From an uncultured Gammaproteobacteria bacterium (GTDB lineage Bacteria; Pseudomonadota; Gammaproteobacteria; Pseudomonadales; Azotimanducaceae), in contig CAJWQG010000014.1 in NCBI GenBank assembly GCA_913045175.1, positions 1 to 64,000 of the forward strand: DNA of 64,000 nt. Reading direction: 5' to 3'. The notes under the pieces were generated by a model. It was not told where the DNA came from. It worked only from the letters and a program-made list of their open reading frames with translations, and searched no databases. Positions 52,326 through 61,294 of this stretch are shown in pieces (the first letter of the stretch is position 1; each line of letters starts with the position of its first letter). A program made the translations under genes and the position numbers.

Positions 52326-53582
52326 TTAGTCCTCATCCAGACCATACAGTTGTTCGACCAACAACAGCAGGTCTGCGCGCCCTAGGGTGCTCGCCTTTTT
52401 TATTTCAATGGTAGGTACGTGGACAATCTTGTTGGTCAACTGGTTAGCAAGTGAAGAGACTACAGCTTCCGGGTCTTCACCCTTGGATAGACGCGCGAGT
52501 GCCTTGTCGAGCTCGGATTGTTTTAGTTCATCATGGTGTGCACGGAATCGACGTATCGTATCTACCGCGTCCAGAGAATTATCGTTCTCCGTGTATTCTT
52601 GCACCGCGGTTTCAATAATCTCGGCTGCTTTGTCTGCGGCATTCTGTCTGAGATTCAGGTTTTCCGTAATGATTTCCTGAAGATTATCAATGCTATAGAG
52701 GTAAACATCCTGAAGCTCCGCGACTTCCGGTTCGATGTCGCGGGGTACTGCGATATCAACCATGAAAATTGGTTTATGACGTCGACTCTTTAGGGCGCGT
52801 TCCACAGCGCCTTTACCAAGAATCGGCAGGGAAGAACCAGTTGAGGAAATAACGATATCCGTATGTTCGAGCATGTGAGGTACAGCTGAGAGATCAACTG
52901 CTTGAGCGTTGTAGGGTTCTGCGACTGCCTCTGCGTTTGCTAGTGTGCGGTTAGCAATGACCAGATTTCTAACACCCGCGTTGGCAAGATGCTGTGCTGC
53001 GAGTTCAATGGTCTCGCCGGCACCGATGAGCAGGGCATTGCAGCTCGCGACATCTGTAAATAACTGTTTAGCCAGGGTTACAGATGTTGAGGCAATAGAT
53101 ACCGGATTTTCTCCAATCCCCGTTTGTGTCCGCACCTGTTTGGCCACTCTGTTGGTAGTCTGAGACAACTTGTTCAATTGGGGACCAAGAGTGTCGTGCA
53201 TTCTCGCGATGGTGAAGCAGTCTTTGAACTGTCCAAAGATTTGCGGCTCGCCAATCACCATCGAATCGAGACCACAAGCTACTCGCATGGTGTGCTGCAC
53301 GGCACCCGGGCCTTCATGTGTATAAATACGGTCTTCCAGCTCGGACGGGGCTATATCGTGATAATCCGCTAACCAGTTGATTACAAGTCTTGGGTCTGGT
53401 TCATTGGTAACGATGATCGCTTCGGTTCGATTACAGGTCGACAGAATGGCCAATTCACGGAAGCCGCCATCGTTTTTCAGCGCAGGAAGCGCCTCTGCCA
53501 GCTGATCAGGGGTAAAAGCGACCCGCTCCCGTAGTGAAACGGGTGCAGTCTGGTGATTCAAGCCAACTAGCAATAAATCCAT
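52326..53582 (-). CDS. hemA: Glutamyl-tRNA reductase
   Basis: First enzyme of C5 haem synthesis: reduces glutamyl-tRNA to glutamate-1-semialdehyde (418 residues). The start [15 protein letters not shown] and the nucleophile Cys in LSTCNRTE are diagnostic, followed by the NADPH-binding domain ([13 protein letters not shown]) and a C-terminal dimerisation domain. ATG 53582 chosen; an in-frame start 24 bases upstream is not conserved. First gene of the minus-strand operon hemA-prfA-prmC-moeB. Confidence 0.97.
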   Translation of the reverse strand: MDLLLVGLNHQTAPVSLRERVAFTPDQLAEALPALKNDGGFRELAILSTCNRTEAIIVTNEPDPRLVINWLADYHDIAPSELEDRIYTHEGPGAVQHTMRVACGLDSMVIGEPQIFGQFKDCFTIARMHDTLGPQLNKLSQTTNRVAKQVRTQTGIGENPVSIASTSVTLAKQLFTDVASCNALLIGAGETIELAAQHLANAGVRNLVIANRTLANAEAVAEPYNAQAVDLSAVPHMLEHTDIVISSTGSSLPILGKGAVERALKSRRHKPIFMVDIAVPRDIEPEVAELQDVYLYSIDNLQEIITENLNLRQNAADKAAEIIETAVQEYTENDNSLDAVDTIRRFRAHHDELKQSELDKALARLSKGEDPEAVVSSLANQLTNKIVHVPTIEIKKASTLGRADLLLLVEQLYGLDED

Positions 53583-53855
53583 TGAATTAAAACCCAGCTG
53601 AAGCATCTAAGTTGCAGATGATTCGGCAGTTCAGTAAACGTAGAATGAACCCCTGTGTTCGATAACAACACTCAGTTCTAGAAATGATATCTATTGTCTA
53701 TTGTACGTGGGTTAAAGTGTTGAATATATAGGGCTGGAGCTCTCAGCGTGTAGAGAGCCTTCAGCGTGTTGGAGAGCCTTCAGCGTGTTGGAGAGCCCTC
53801 AGCGTGTAGAGAGCCCTCATTGTGTTAAGAGCCTTCAGCGGGTAGGAAAGTAAAA
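53583..53855. promoter_or_regulatory. hemA / TPR lipoprotein divergent spacer with promoter
   Basis: On the plus strand TTGTAC (53701-53706) and TATATA (53725-53730) are 18 bases apart (17 if read as ATATAT), a plausible sigma-70 promoter for the lipoprotein operon. Transcription would start just before the tandem repeat at 53737. I see no equally good promoter for hemA on the other strand. Confidence 0.5.
53737..53848 (+). repeat. Six-copy 18-19 base tandem repeat in lipoprotein-gene leader
   Basis: Units of the form GAGCCTTCAGCGTGTTGGA begin at about 53737, 53755, 53774, 53793, 53811 and 53829. Units two and three are identical; others differ by a few bases (for example CTCAGCGTGTAGA, and CTCATTGTGTTAA in unit five). 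The array lies between the likely -10 element and the start codon of the TPR lipoprotein, so it would be transcribed as its 5' leader. The last unit runs into the SD (GTAGGAAAG). Confidence 0.85.
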
Positions 53856-55607
53856 ATGAATAGAAACAATGCATATTCACTATGCATGATAGCGATGTTT
53901 TTCGGGGTAGTCGGTTGCGCCACCATCGCACCCGAACCAGAAGTTATTGTTGCTGAAGAGACTGTAGCGCCTGAACCTGAGGTTGAGCCTAAGCCAAGCA
54001 GACCACGTCCTGAGGATTATCCGGTCGCTAACTTCGAAGAAGATGCGCTGTATGAGCTTCTGGTTGCGGAGGTCGCTGGACACAGGGGGGAGTACGACAC
54101 TGCGCTTGAAAAATATGTGGAAATAGCCAAATCGAGTCGCGATCCAAACGTGGCGGCGAGAGCAACCATCCTGGCCCTCTATCTGCGACGTCATCAGGCT
54201 GTTCTAACTACCTCGCAAATTTGGGCGGAGGAAGATCCAGAGAATATCGATGCCCATCGTTATGCTGCGGACCAGTTCATTCGGGCTGGTGATCTGGAGG
54301 GCGCGATTCGCCATATGGAAGCCATCAAGAGGCTGGGAGGGCTTGCCAACTTTGGCGTGCTGGCTGACCAAGCGGCTAATCTCAATAATGAGGAGCGTGC
54401 CTCATTGCTGGCTGCTATTTCCAGGATGCTGTCAGAAGACACGGAAGATGAACAACTGCTGTTCTCGAAAGCGGTTTTATTGGAACAAAATGGTGAATAC
54501 GGCAAGGCATTGCAAATCGCCGACCAGCTGCTACAGAAAAAGAAAAATCTCAATGTCATCATCCTCAAGGTCAAAGTGCTCAAGGATCAACTGCGTAATG
54601 CTGATGTTGTGACATTCCTGGAGGAGATGCTGGCGGAGTTGCCGGATAATCGACGGTTGCGTCTTATTTGCGCACGATTCCTCTTTGAGACCGAAGATTT
54701 ACAGGGCTCCAGAGAACAATATGAATATGTATTGGACCAGTCGCCCAGTGATGGCAATGTGTTGTTTGCCCTGGCATTGATTGCATTGGAGCAAAAGGAT
54801 GACGATCGAGCACAGATTCATCTTGAGGAAATGGTACGTTGGGACCGTCGAGTTGGCGAAGCACATTTCTATTTGGGAAGTATCGCCGAACGTAAGAATG
54901 ATATTCCCCGGGCTATTCGAGAATACAAACAAGCTGGTAGCGGCTATGAGTTTCTTCCGGCCCAGTCGCGAATCGCTTCGATATACATTGATCAAGGACG
55001 TGTAAAGGAAGCCAGAGGTTATCTTGAGCACATGCGTGCGGAACAGCCATCTTTTCACCAAAGGCTGGTCATGGTGGAGGCACAAGTCTTAAGTGAACGT
55101 GGCCTGCAGGACGAAGTATTCGACGTCCTGGACACGTCTCTTCAAGATGATCCGGAAAACGTAGAATTATTGTATTACCGCGCAATGACGGGCCAGAAAT
55201 TTGGTCGAATGGACATTCTTGAACGCGATCTCAGAGCGATCATCACGCGGGATCCCGGGAATGCAGACGCGCTAAACGCCCTGGGATACACCCTGACTGA
55301 TCTTACGGACCGGCATGAGGAGGCGCTCGCGCTGATTCAAAGGGCGCTTGCAATCAAACCAAATGAAGCCGCGTTCATCGATAGTATGGGTTGGGTACTC
55401 TATAGGCTGAAAGATTTCGAGAATGCGGTTGTTCATCTACGTAAAGCCCTGGCCCTGTATCCGAACGATGAGGTAGCAGCCCACCTTGGCGAAGTCCTAT
55501 GGGTTATGGGTGAGCATCTCGAAGCCAGCAACGTTTGGCAAAAGGCGTTGGAGTTGGCGCCGGACAGCGAGATTCTCAAACGGGTCATCAATCAGTTTAC
55601 GCTGTAA
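53856..55607 (+). CDS. TPR-repeat lipoprotein
   Basis: A 583-residue outer-envelope protein. Signal peptide with lipobox VVGC (Cys near 21), then a Glu/Pro-rich linker (PEPEV...PEPEVEPKPSRPRPEDYP), then about 500 residues of helical tetratricopeptide repeats, clear in the last third (ALNALGYTLTDL, FIDSMGWVLYRL, AVVHLRKALALYPND). The orthologue lies between hemA and lolB in Pseudomonas; its function is not firmly known, and a scaffold role is typical of TPR proteins. Its leader holds the tandem repeat. Confidence 0.9.
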   Translation: MNRNNAYSLCMIAMFFGVVGCATIAPEPEVIVAEETVAPEPEVEPKPSRPRPEDYPVANFEEDALYELLVAEVAGHRGEYDTALEKYVEIAKSSRDPNVAARATILALYLRRHQAVLTTSQIWAEEDPENIDAHRYAADQFIRAGDLEGAIRHMEAIKRLGGLANFGVLADQAANLNNEERASLLAAISRMLSEDTEDEQLLFSKAVLLEQNGEYGKALQIADQLLQKKKNLNVIILKVKVLKDQLRNADVVTFLEEMLAELPDNRRLRLICARFLFETEDLQGSREQYEYVLDQSPSDGNVLFALALIALEQKDDDRAQIHLEEMVRWDRRVGEAHFYLGSIAERKNDIPRAIREYKQAGSGYEFLPAQSRIASIYIDQGRVKEARGYLEHMRAEQPSFHQRLVMVEAQVLSERGLQDEVFDVLDTSLQDDPENVELLYYRAMTGQKFGRMDILERDLRAIITRDPGNADALNALGYTLTDLTDRHEEALALIQRALAIKPNEAAFIDSMGWVLYRLKDFENAVVHLRKALALYPNDEVAAHLGEVLWVMGEHLEASNVWQKALELAPDSEILKRVINQFTL

Positions 55608-55611
55608 GCAC

Positions 55612-56121
55612 GTGACACGTTATGGTGTGCTGCTGCTGACGTCGATGCTGAGTGCCTGCACGAATATTTCCGTTCCAGAAGGAACGCCTTCAGAGAGTTG
55701 GCGATTGGTCGGGAAACTGGGCGTTCGATCACCCGACTATAACGGTAGTGCTGCCGTTGACTGGCAACAGAGTATTGAACGCTACGAGATTTCGTTAACC
55801 GGTGCGCTCGGGGTGTCAGTTGCCAATATAGCGGGGGATCAGCGATTGGTTCAAATAACGCGTGGTGACGAACCGACCCGAACGCTCCCAACCCAGGCAT
55901 TGTCTGAAGAGATCGGATACGAGCTGCCGCTCGCTCATCTGAGTTACTGGGTTCGTGGAGTTCCGGACCCTGGATATGCAGCCACCGAGCACGAAACCGG
56001 GTTTGATCAAGCAGGTTGGCGTATTGAATACCTGGGATTTGAGGCATCAATGCCAAGGAAGATAAGGTTTACCCGTGATGCAACGAAACTAACCCTGATA
56101 GTCCGTAACTGGGAGTTTTGA
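55612..56121 (+). CDS. lolB: Outer-membrane lipoprotein receptor LolB
   Basis: LolB (169 residues, shorter than the 207 of E. coli) accepts lipoproteins from LolA and inserts them in the outer membrane. The start GTG 55612 gives signal peptide MTRYGVLLLTSMLSAC with lipobox LSAC. The motifs WRLVGKLGVRSPDYNGSA and PLAHLSYWVRGVPDP match the family. Its stop codon shares a base with the ispE ATG. Confidence 0.93.
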   Translation: MTRYGVLLLTSMLSACTNISVPEGTPSESWRLVGKLGVRSPDYNGSAAVDWQQSIERYEISLTGALGVSVANIAGDQRLVQITRGDEPTRTLPTQALSEEIGYELPLAHLSYWVRGVPDPGYAATEHETGFDQAGWRIEYLGFEASMPRKIRFTRDATKLTLIVRNWEF

Positions 56122-56951
56122 TGCAGTTAGAACTACCAGCGCCCGCGAAGATCAACCTTTTTCTGCACATCCTGGAGCGACGCCCAGATGGCTATCATGA
56201 ACTTCAGAGCGTGTTTCGGTTCCTGGAATTGGCGGATACGCTCTCTTTTGAGCCGACCAGGGGTGGCGTCAGCGTAGCTATGGATGGCGTGAGCCAGGAA
56301 GACAACCTGGTATACAGGGCTGCTCGTCTCCTATCAGATGGCCGCGATGTTCCTGGTGTAAACGTCACAATAACGAAACGCATACCCCTTGGGGCGGGCC
56401 TGGGCGGTGGTAGCTCTGATGCGGCGACGACCCTGCATGGTTTGAACATTATGTGGGAACTTGGGTTGAGTGATGACGAACTGGCCGAGCTGGGCCTGCA
56501 GATAGGTGCCGATGTGCCGGTTTTTGTGCGTGGATTTACCGCTTTTGCAGAAGGAATTGGCGAACGATTGGCGCCGGTTGACCTGCCTGAGATTTGGTAT
56601 GTGCTGCTGGTACCAGAGTCCAGGATTTCTACCGCTGAAATCTTTACGCAGCCCGATTTGACACGGGATACAAGTGCCATCACAATAGCCCGTTTTTTAC
56701 AGGGCGAGAGTCTTAGAAATGACTGCGAAACGGTCGTTCGGAGACTATATCCTGAAGTAGGAGATGCGCTCGACTGGTTGAGCCAGCGGGGTACTGCTAG
56801 AATGACCGGCACCGGTGCTTGTGTATTTCTAGAGACTGGAGACGAGGCCGTCGCGAGGGAGATTTTATCCCAAAGTAGTTGGCGTGGGTTTGTGTCAAAG
56901 GGTACTAAGCAGTCAGTACTTTTTGATGCGTTAGTCCAGAAGCGAAAATGA
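56121..56951 (+). CDS. ispE: 4-diphosphocytidyl-2-C-methyl-D-erythritol kinase
   Basis: GHMP kinase (276 residues) of the MEP isoprenoid pathway. N-terminal LPAPAKINLFLHILERRPDGYHEL, ATP loop PLGAGLGGGSSDAA, and C-terminal MTGTGACVF are diagnostic. ATG 56121 overlaps the lolB TGA by one base, so translation is coupled. Confidence 0.97.
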   Translation: MQLELPAPAKINLFLHILERRPDGYHELQSVFRFLELADTLSFEPTRGGVSVAMDGVSQEDNLVYRAARLLSDGRDVPGVNVTITKRIPLGAGLGGGSSDAATTLHGLNIMWELGLSDDELAELGLQIGADVPVFVRGFTAFAEGIGERLAPVDLPEIWYVLLVPESRISTAEIFTQPDLTRDTSAITIARFLQGESLRNDCETVVRRLYPEVGDALDWLSQRGTARMTGTGACVFLETGDEAVAREILSQSSWRGFVSKGTKQSVLFDALVQKRK

Positions 56952-56967
56952 TTTCAAAACTAAACGA

Positions 56968-57043
56968 TGGGGTGTCGCCAAGTCGGTAAGGCACAAGGTT
57001 TTGATCCTTGCATTCGCAGGTTCGAGTCCTGCCACCCCAGCCA
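56968..57043 (+). tRNA. glnT: tRNA-Gln (TTG)
   Basis: Acceptor strands TGGGGTG (56968-56974) and CACCCCA (57033-57039) pair. The anticodon loop TTTTGAT gives TTG. Discriminator G is at 57040 and CCA at 57041-57043. tRNA-Gln between ispE and prs is conserved in Pseudomonas and E. coli relatives. It overlaps no coding sequence if prs starts at 57065. Confidence 0.97.
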
Positions 57044-57064
57044 TACTTGTCATGGAATAAGATC

Positions 57065-58033
57065 ATGGCGGAATTAAAAATCTTTTCGGGTAACGCGCAC
57101 CGGGTCCTCGCGGATCGGGTCGTGGATAGACTACGGGTCGAAATCGGCGCCGCTGATGTGAGTCGGTTTAGCGACGGTGAGGTTAGTGTAGAGATTCATG
57201 AAAATGTGCGTGGCAAGGATGTTTTTATCATCCAGCCCACGTGTGCACCTACCAATGACAACCTGATGGAACTCATTGTTCTGGCAGACTGCCTCCAAAG
57301 AGGATCAGCGGCAAGGATCACCGCTGTTGTACCGTATTTTGGTTATGCGCGTCAGGATAAACGAGTGCGTTCCGCGAGGGTGCCAATAACCGCCCGTGTG
57401 GTTGCCGACATGTTAAGCAGTGCAGGCATTGATCGTGTATTAACTATTGATCTGCACGCGGATCAGATCCAGGGCTTCTTTAGTATCCCTGTGGACAACA
57501 TCTATGCTTCGCCGGTGATGCTTATAGATATAGAGCAGCGGTCCTATGACGATTTGATGATCGTGTCGCCGGATGTAGGTGGAGTCGTTCGGGCGAGGGC
57601 GATTGCGAAGCAGCTGAACGATGCTGACCTCGCCATCATTGATAAGCGGCGTCCTCATGCCAATGAGGCGGAAGTGATGCACATCATCGGTGACGTTGAT
57701 GGTCGAACCTGTCTTATGGTGGATGACATGGTTGATACCGCAGGAACACTATGCGCCGCAGCAGAGGCGCTGAAGAAAAATGGGGCCAGCCGCGTTATCG
57801 CGTATTGTACCCACCCGGTATTGTCCGGTAAGGCAATCAAGAATCTTGAAAATGCCTCGCTGGATGAATTGGTGGTAACCGATACCATACCTCTCAGCGA
57901 CGCCGCTGCTGGGTGTGGCAAGATCAGGCAGCTTAGTGTTGCCGACGAATTAGCAGAATCTATTCGGCGCATCAGTAATGAAGAATCACTGAGCGCGCTG
58001 TTTAATAAACGGATACAGCCAGCACTATTCTAG
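57065..58033 (+). CDS. prs: Ribose-phosphate pyrophosphokinase
   Basis: Makes PRPP from ribose-5-phosphate and ATP for nucleotide, His, Trp and NAD synthesis (322 residues). Contains [26 protein letters not shown] and the PRPP motif [12 protein letters not shown] chose ATG 57065; an in-frame ATG at 57008 lies inside tRNA-Gln and cannot be the real start. Confidence 0.97.
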   Translation: MAELKIFSGNAHRVLADRVVDRLRVEIGAADVSRFSDGEVSVEIHENVRGKDVFIIQPTCAPTNDNLMELIVLADCLQRGSAARITAVVPYFGYARQDKRVRSARVPITARVVADMLSSAGIDRVLTIDLHADQIQGFFSIPVDNIYASPVMLIDIEQRSYDDLMIVSPDVGGVVRARAIAKQLNDADLAIIDKRRPHANEAEVMHIIGDVDGRTCLMVDDMVDTAGTLCAAAEALKKNGASRVIAYCTHPVLSGKAIKNLENASLDELVVTDTIPLSDAAAGCGKIRQLSVADELAESIRRISNEESLSALFNKRIQPALF

Positions 58034-58053
58034 GTTGTGTCATTTTTGAAATG

Positions 58054-58084
58054 CCGTCAGAACGCGGTCGCAGCTGACTGACGG
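58054..58084 (+). promoter_or_regulatory. Hairpin in prs-rplY spacer
   Basis: CCGTCAG (58054-58060) pairs with CTGACGG (58078-58084) around a 17-base loop, 25 bases before the rplY ATG. A related stem ATGCCGTC/GACGGTAT follows rplY at 58816-58835. No T run follows either, so they are not typical terminators; mRNA processing or translational control is possible. Confidence 0.35.
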
Positions 58085-58109
58085 TGCAAGTGTAATAAAG
58101 GAGTAAACC

Positions 58110-58814
58110 ATGGCAGATTCATTCGAGCTTCAAGCCGAACTGCGTACTGATACAGGGAAAGGTGCGAGCCGCCGCCTGCGTCGGGAAGGTGATCTGGTAC
58201 CGGCCATCTTGTATGGCGCAGGTAAAGACCCACAATCGTTGTCTATTCTTCAAAAGGACCTGCGTAAGGCCTGTGAGAACGAGGCATTCTTTTCACACAT
58301 TATTTCCCTCCAGGCAGGTGGAGAAAAGCAGGAAGCGATTCTTAAGGACCTACAACGCCACCCCTCGAAGGATCGAATCCTTCACGCAGACTTTTTTAGA
58401 GTGCGGATGGACCAGGCGATTATCGTGGAAGTACCTTTGCATTTTATTAATGAAGAGAATTGCGTTGGCGTTAAACAGGGTGGAGGACTTATTTCTCATA
58501 CCATGAGTTCAGTCGAGATCAGCTGTTTGCCTGGTGACCTGCCAGAGTACATCGAAGTTGACGTTATCGATCTCGAGCTTGGTAGCTCTATTCATATGAG
58601 CGCGCTGCTGTTGGCGGAAGGACTAACCATCCCGGCTCTTGCACAGGGCGCGGACCGCGATCAGGTGGTGGTTGCATGTAACCTCCCACGGCGTGCTGAA
58701 GAAATTGAACCTGCTGCTGAAGCGCTTGATGCTGAAGCGGAGGAAGGCGCGGAAGAAGAATCGACAGATTCTGATGCTTCTGACGAGGCCGGTAGCGACA
58801 GCGATAGCGAATAA
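58110..58814 (+). CDS. rplY: 50S ribosomal protein L25/general stress protein Ctc, long form
   Basis: L25 binds 5S rRNA. This 234-residue protein is the two-domain Ctc/TL5 form: an N-terminal L25 domain (ELQAELRTDTGKGASRRLR, VPAILYG) and a C-terminal beta domain (VPLHFINEENCVGVKQGG). The last 35 or so residues are a strongly acidic tail (EAEEGAEEESTDSDASDE and onwards to DSDSE). SD AAAGGAG precedes the ATG. It is followed by pth as usual. Confidence 0.96.
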   Translation: MADSFELQAELRTDTGKGASRRLRREGDLVPAILYGAGKDPQSLSILQKDLRKACENEAFFSHIISLQAGGEKQEAILKDLQRHPSKDRILHADFFRVRMDQAIIVEVPLHFINEENCVGVKQGGGLISHTMSSVEISCLPGDLPEYIEVDVIDLELGSSIHMSALLLAEGLTIPALAQGADRDQVVVACNLPRRAEEIEPAAEALDAEAEEGAEEESTDSDASDEAGSDSDSE

Positions 58815-58850
58815 TATGCCGTCGTTTGACGGTATGTTATAGGAGGCCTT

Positions 58851-59459
58851 GTGAGTTCTCCCCTTAGTCTCATTGTCGGTATTGGTAACCCTGGTTCACA
58901 ATACTCGGAAACTCGTCACAATGTAGGTGTCTGGTTCGTTAAGAAACTGGCTAGCCTACATCGTGGCGACTTCAGAGAAGAGAAGAAGTTCTTTGGCGAT
59001 GTCGCCAGCACCATTTACCGCGGGCGGGAACTGAAGTTGCTTATTCCGAGCACCTATATGAACGAAAGTGGTAAATCTGTTGGAGCGCTGGTCAATTACT
59101 ACAAGATTCCACACCAGAGGATGCTCATCGCACATGACGAGTTGGATATAACCACTGGTATTGTGCGCCTTAAGCAGGGTGGAGGGCTCGCCGGACACAA
59201 CGGGCTGCGGGATATTTCACGATGTTTAGCGGGAAGTCAGGAGTTTAATCGTTTGCGTATTGGGGTGGGGCACCCTGGTTCCAAGGAAGATGTGACTGGT
59301 CATGTGCTGAGCAAAGCGTCTTCTCGTGATAGGCAAAGCATTGACGCCTGCATTGATGCAGCGCTGGATGTTCTGCCTCTGTTAGTCGATGGCGAATGGC
59401 AAAAAGCGATGAACGAATTGCATACTTTTAGTGCGGTTCCTGATGGTGAGGATCAGTAG
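58851..59459 (+). CDS. pth: Peptidyl-tRNA hydrolase
   Basis: Frees tRNA from peptidyl-tRNA that drops off ribosomes (202 residues). Contains GIGNPGSQYSETRHNVG with the catalytic His, STYMNESGKSV, HDELDI, and GGLAGHNGLRDI. Start GTG 58851 after SD AGGAGG. The ychF start codon follows its stop without a gap. Confidence 0.97.
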   Translation: MSSPLSLIVGIGNPGSQYSETRHNVGVWFVKKLASLHRGDFREEKKFFGDVASTIYRGRELKLLIPSTYMNESGKSVGALVNYYKIPHQRMLIAHDELDITTGIVRLKQGGGLAGHNGLRDISRCLAGSQEFNRLRIGVGHPGSKEDVTGHVLSKASSRDRQSIDACIDAALDVLPLLVDGEWQKAMNELHTFSAVPDGEDQ

Positions 59460-60551
59460 GTGGGTTTTAACTGCGGTATTGTGGGTCTACCAAATGTCGG
59501 CAAGTCGACGTTATTCAACGCGCTTACCAACGCGGGTATTGCTGCGGAAAATTTTCCCTTTTGCACCATCGAGCCCAATGCCGGTGTGGTGGCAATGCCT
59601 GATCCACGGCTTGACGCGATCGCTGCGATTGTTAATCCGGCCCAGGTAATTCCTACTACAGTAGAGTTTGTGGACATCGCCGGACTTGTTGAGGGAGCGT
59701 CAAAAGGCGAGGGGCTGGGCAATCAGTTTCTGGCCAATATCCGGGAAACAGACGCCATTGCCCATGTCGTTCGCTGCTTTGAAGATGAGAATGTCACTCA
59801 TGTCGCAGAAGCAATTGATCCGAAGCGTGATATCGAAATCATTGACACCGAGTTGCAGCTTGCGGACCTCGAAACACTGGAGCGTGCAATCAGCAGAGTG
59901 AATCGCGTCGCTAAGAGTGGCGACAAGGAAGCTATTGCTAACATGCAGTTTCTTGAATCGCTGCAGGAGCATATCAACGCGGGTAACCCGGCAAGAACGA
60001 TCGAGGTGTCACCGGAACAGGCCCCTGCGGTGCGAGACTTGCATCTCATCACCATGAAACCCGTTCTCTATATTGCCAACGTCGATGAAGAGGGCTTTGA
60101 CGACAACCCATATCTTGCAGCAGTTCAGGAGGTGGCGACGTCGGAGTCCGCCAGTGTGGTTGCGATTTGCAATAAGCTGGAAGCCGAGATTGCAGAGCTC
60201 GCGGATGAAGAGAGAGTAGAGTTCCTGCAGGATCTCGGTATGGAAGAACCCGGTCTCGATCGAGTTATTCGTGCAGGATACGAGCTGTTAGGGCTGCAAA
60301 CATACTTTACGGCTGGACCCAAGGAAGCACGGGCGTGGACTGTACGGAGAGGGTCGACTGCGCCCGCGGCGGCAGGTGTTATCCATACTGACTTTGAAAA
60401 GGGATTCATTCGTGCCGAGGTCGTCAGCTATGAGGATTATATAACCGGCAACGGTGAAGCAGGCGCCAAAGACGCTGGTAAGTGGCGCCTTGAAGGTAAA
60501 GACTATGTCGTTCAGGACGGTGACGTAGTTCACTTTCGCTTTAACGTGTGA
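59460..60551 (+). CDS. ychF: Redox-regulated ATPase YchF
   Basis: Obg-related P-loop protein (363 residues) that binds ribosomes and hydrolyses ATP rather than GTP. G1 [14 protein letters not shown] at residues 8-21, G3 DIAGL, the NxxE-type G4 (NKLE), and a C-terminal TGS domain ([21 protein letters not shown], ending DVVHFRFNV). Start GTG 59460, adjacent to pth, the conserved pair. Confidence 0.97.
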   Translation: MGFNCGIVGLPNVGKSTLFNALTNAGIAAENFPFCTIEPNAGVVAMPDPRLDAIAAIVNPAQVIPTTVEFVDIAGLVEGASKGEGLGNQFLANIRETDAIAHVVRCFEDENVTHVAEAIDPKRDIEIIDTELQLADLETLERAISRVNRVAKSGDKEAIANMQFLESLQEHINAGNPARTIEVSPEQAPAVRDLHLITMKPVLYIANVDEEGFDDNPYLAAVQEVATSESASVVAICNKLEAEIAELADEERVEFLQDLGMEEPGLDRVIRAGYELLGLQTYFTAGPKEARAWTVRRGSTAPAAAGVIHTDFEKGFIRAEVVSYEDYITGNGEAGAKDAGKWRLEGKDYVVQDGDVVHFRFNV

Positions 60552-60874
60552 TGATCAAGAAACTCCGGGCGATGGGGGTGCTGCGCAATCTGCTGCATCT
60601 ATCAGCGGTTCTGTTTACTGTATTGATGCCACTTGCGCTGGGGTCAGGTTATACAGACAACTGGGATCTCTTTTTTACGGGAGTTGTACCTGCGACCTCA
60701 CCCATTATCTTAATTGTGATCCTGCTCGATATGATGATGTGTCGGATCTGGAAATCCGATGCGTCACGCGAACAAGTCGCGCAGCTAAATTTCGCCATCA
60801 GAGTTCACCTGATAGTGGGAGTATTACTAACAGCGTCTTTTTTAGCAGTCTTTCTGCCGGTCCTGTTACCTTGA
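60551..60874 (+). CDS. Small membrane protein of unknown function
   Basis: A 107-residue protein that I do not recognise. It starts with a basic stretch and has three hydrophobic segments at about residues 12-33, 43-63 and 84-106. The loop between the last two is charged (CRIWKSDASREQVAQ). The ATG shares a base with the ychF stop (TGATG), which suggests coupling to pth-ychF. No SD is separable from ychF coding sequence. Conserved neighbours and composition support a real gene. Confidence 0.7.
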   Translation: MIKKLRAMGVLRNLLHLSAVLFTVLMPLALGSGYTDNWDLFFTGVVPATSPIILIVILLDMMMCRIWKSDASREQVAQLNFAIRVHLIVGVLLTASFLAVFLPVLLP

Positions 60875-60908
60875 CAAGAAATAGGGGAAGTCGCAAAATC
60901 CGCGACCC

Positions 60909-60936
60909 TTGAGATAGGCATGCACGTGAATATGAT
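60909..60936 (+). promoter_or_regulatory. Promoter of tRNA-Met
   Basis: TTGAGA (60909-60914) and TATGAT (60931-60936) are 16 bases apart, 76 bases ahead of the mature tRNA end. A palindromic hairpin GGTACTTC-TTC-GAAGTACC (60949-60967) lies between promoter and tRNA and may be trimmed from the precursor, or may end upstream transcripts. Confidence 0.5.
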
Positions 60937-61011
60937 AAAATTCCTTTCGGTACTTCTTCGAAGTACCTTTCGGCGTTCATGTTTGCACTTTGTGCAAGCC
61001 ATGAACTATAT

Positions 61012-61088
61012 GGCTATGTAGCTCAGCTGGTTAGAGCACAGCATTCATAATGCTGGGGTCGGTGGTTCAAGTCCACCCATAGCTACCA
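61012..61088 (+). tRNA. metT: tRNA-Met (CAT), elongator type
   Basis: Acceptor GGCTATG (61012-61018) pairs with CATAGCT (61078-61084) with one G-T pair. The anticodon loop TTCATAA gives CAT, and CCA is encoded at 61086-61088. The first base pair is formed, so it is not initiator tRNA; overall sequence resembles elongator tRNA-Met more than the lysidine-modified tRNA-Ile. A tRNA-Met after ychF is also found in Pseudomonas. Confidence 0.93.
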
Positions 61089-61089
61089 A

Positions 61090-61121
61090 TTTCACGGCTT
61101 GGCCGAAGGCCAAACGTGAAA
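61090..61121. repeat. Hairpin repeat directly after tRNA-Met
   Basis: TTTCACG-gc-TTGGCC-gaa-GGCCAA-a-CGTGAAA forms a near-perfect stem-loop starting two bases after the tRNA CCA. It has the same design and partly the same sequence as the middle hairpin in the nusG-rplK spacer (2559-2599). A degraded copy follows the tRNA relic at 61301-61331 (GGCT-t-CGCCC-gaa-GGGCG-gc-AGCC). In both the rplK and tRNA-Met places CCACTAAGA follows 13-17 bases later (2649, 61134). Confidence 0.6.
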
Positions 61122-61216
61122 GCGATGACGAATCCACTAAGAAGCGGCAGTGTTTTCTCGAATGCGAAAATCACGAGAGCGCTTAGAACTGAATGAGACG
61201 ATCCAGCTTTCTATTG

Positions 61217-61294
61217 ATGCTGGGGTCGGTGGGCTAGGCGCACCCGCCGGGCGACGGACTCCGAACGCGGCCCGGTCAACTCCACCCATAGCTA
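61217..61294 (+). pseudogene. Broken copy of tRNA-Met 3' half
   Basis: ATGCTGGGGTCGGTGG (61217-61232) equals tRNA-Met 61050-61065 exactly. TCAACTCCACCCATAGCTAC and onward (61276-61303) matches 61067-61094 at 26 of 28 bases, including CCA and the spacer after it. Between the two parts, at the T loop, 43 GC-rich bases are inserted (61233-61275) in place of one T. No 5' half of the tRNA is present. Confidence 0.8.

Noticed and set aside
61012-61088. CAT-anticodon tRNA as lysidine tRNA-Ile or initiator tRNA
   Set aside because: The acceptor first pair is formed and the body resembles elongator tRNA-Met, and its position after ychF matches tRNA-Met in Pseudomonas; a direct covariance-model score would settle it.
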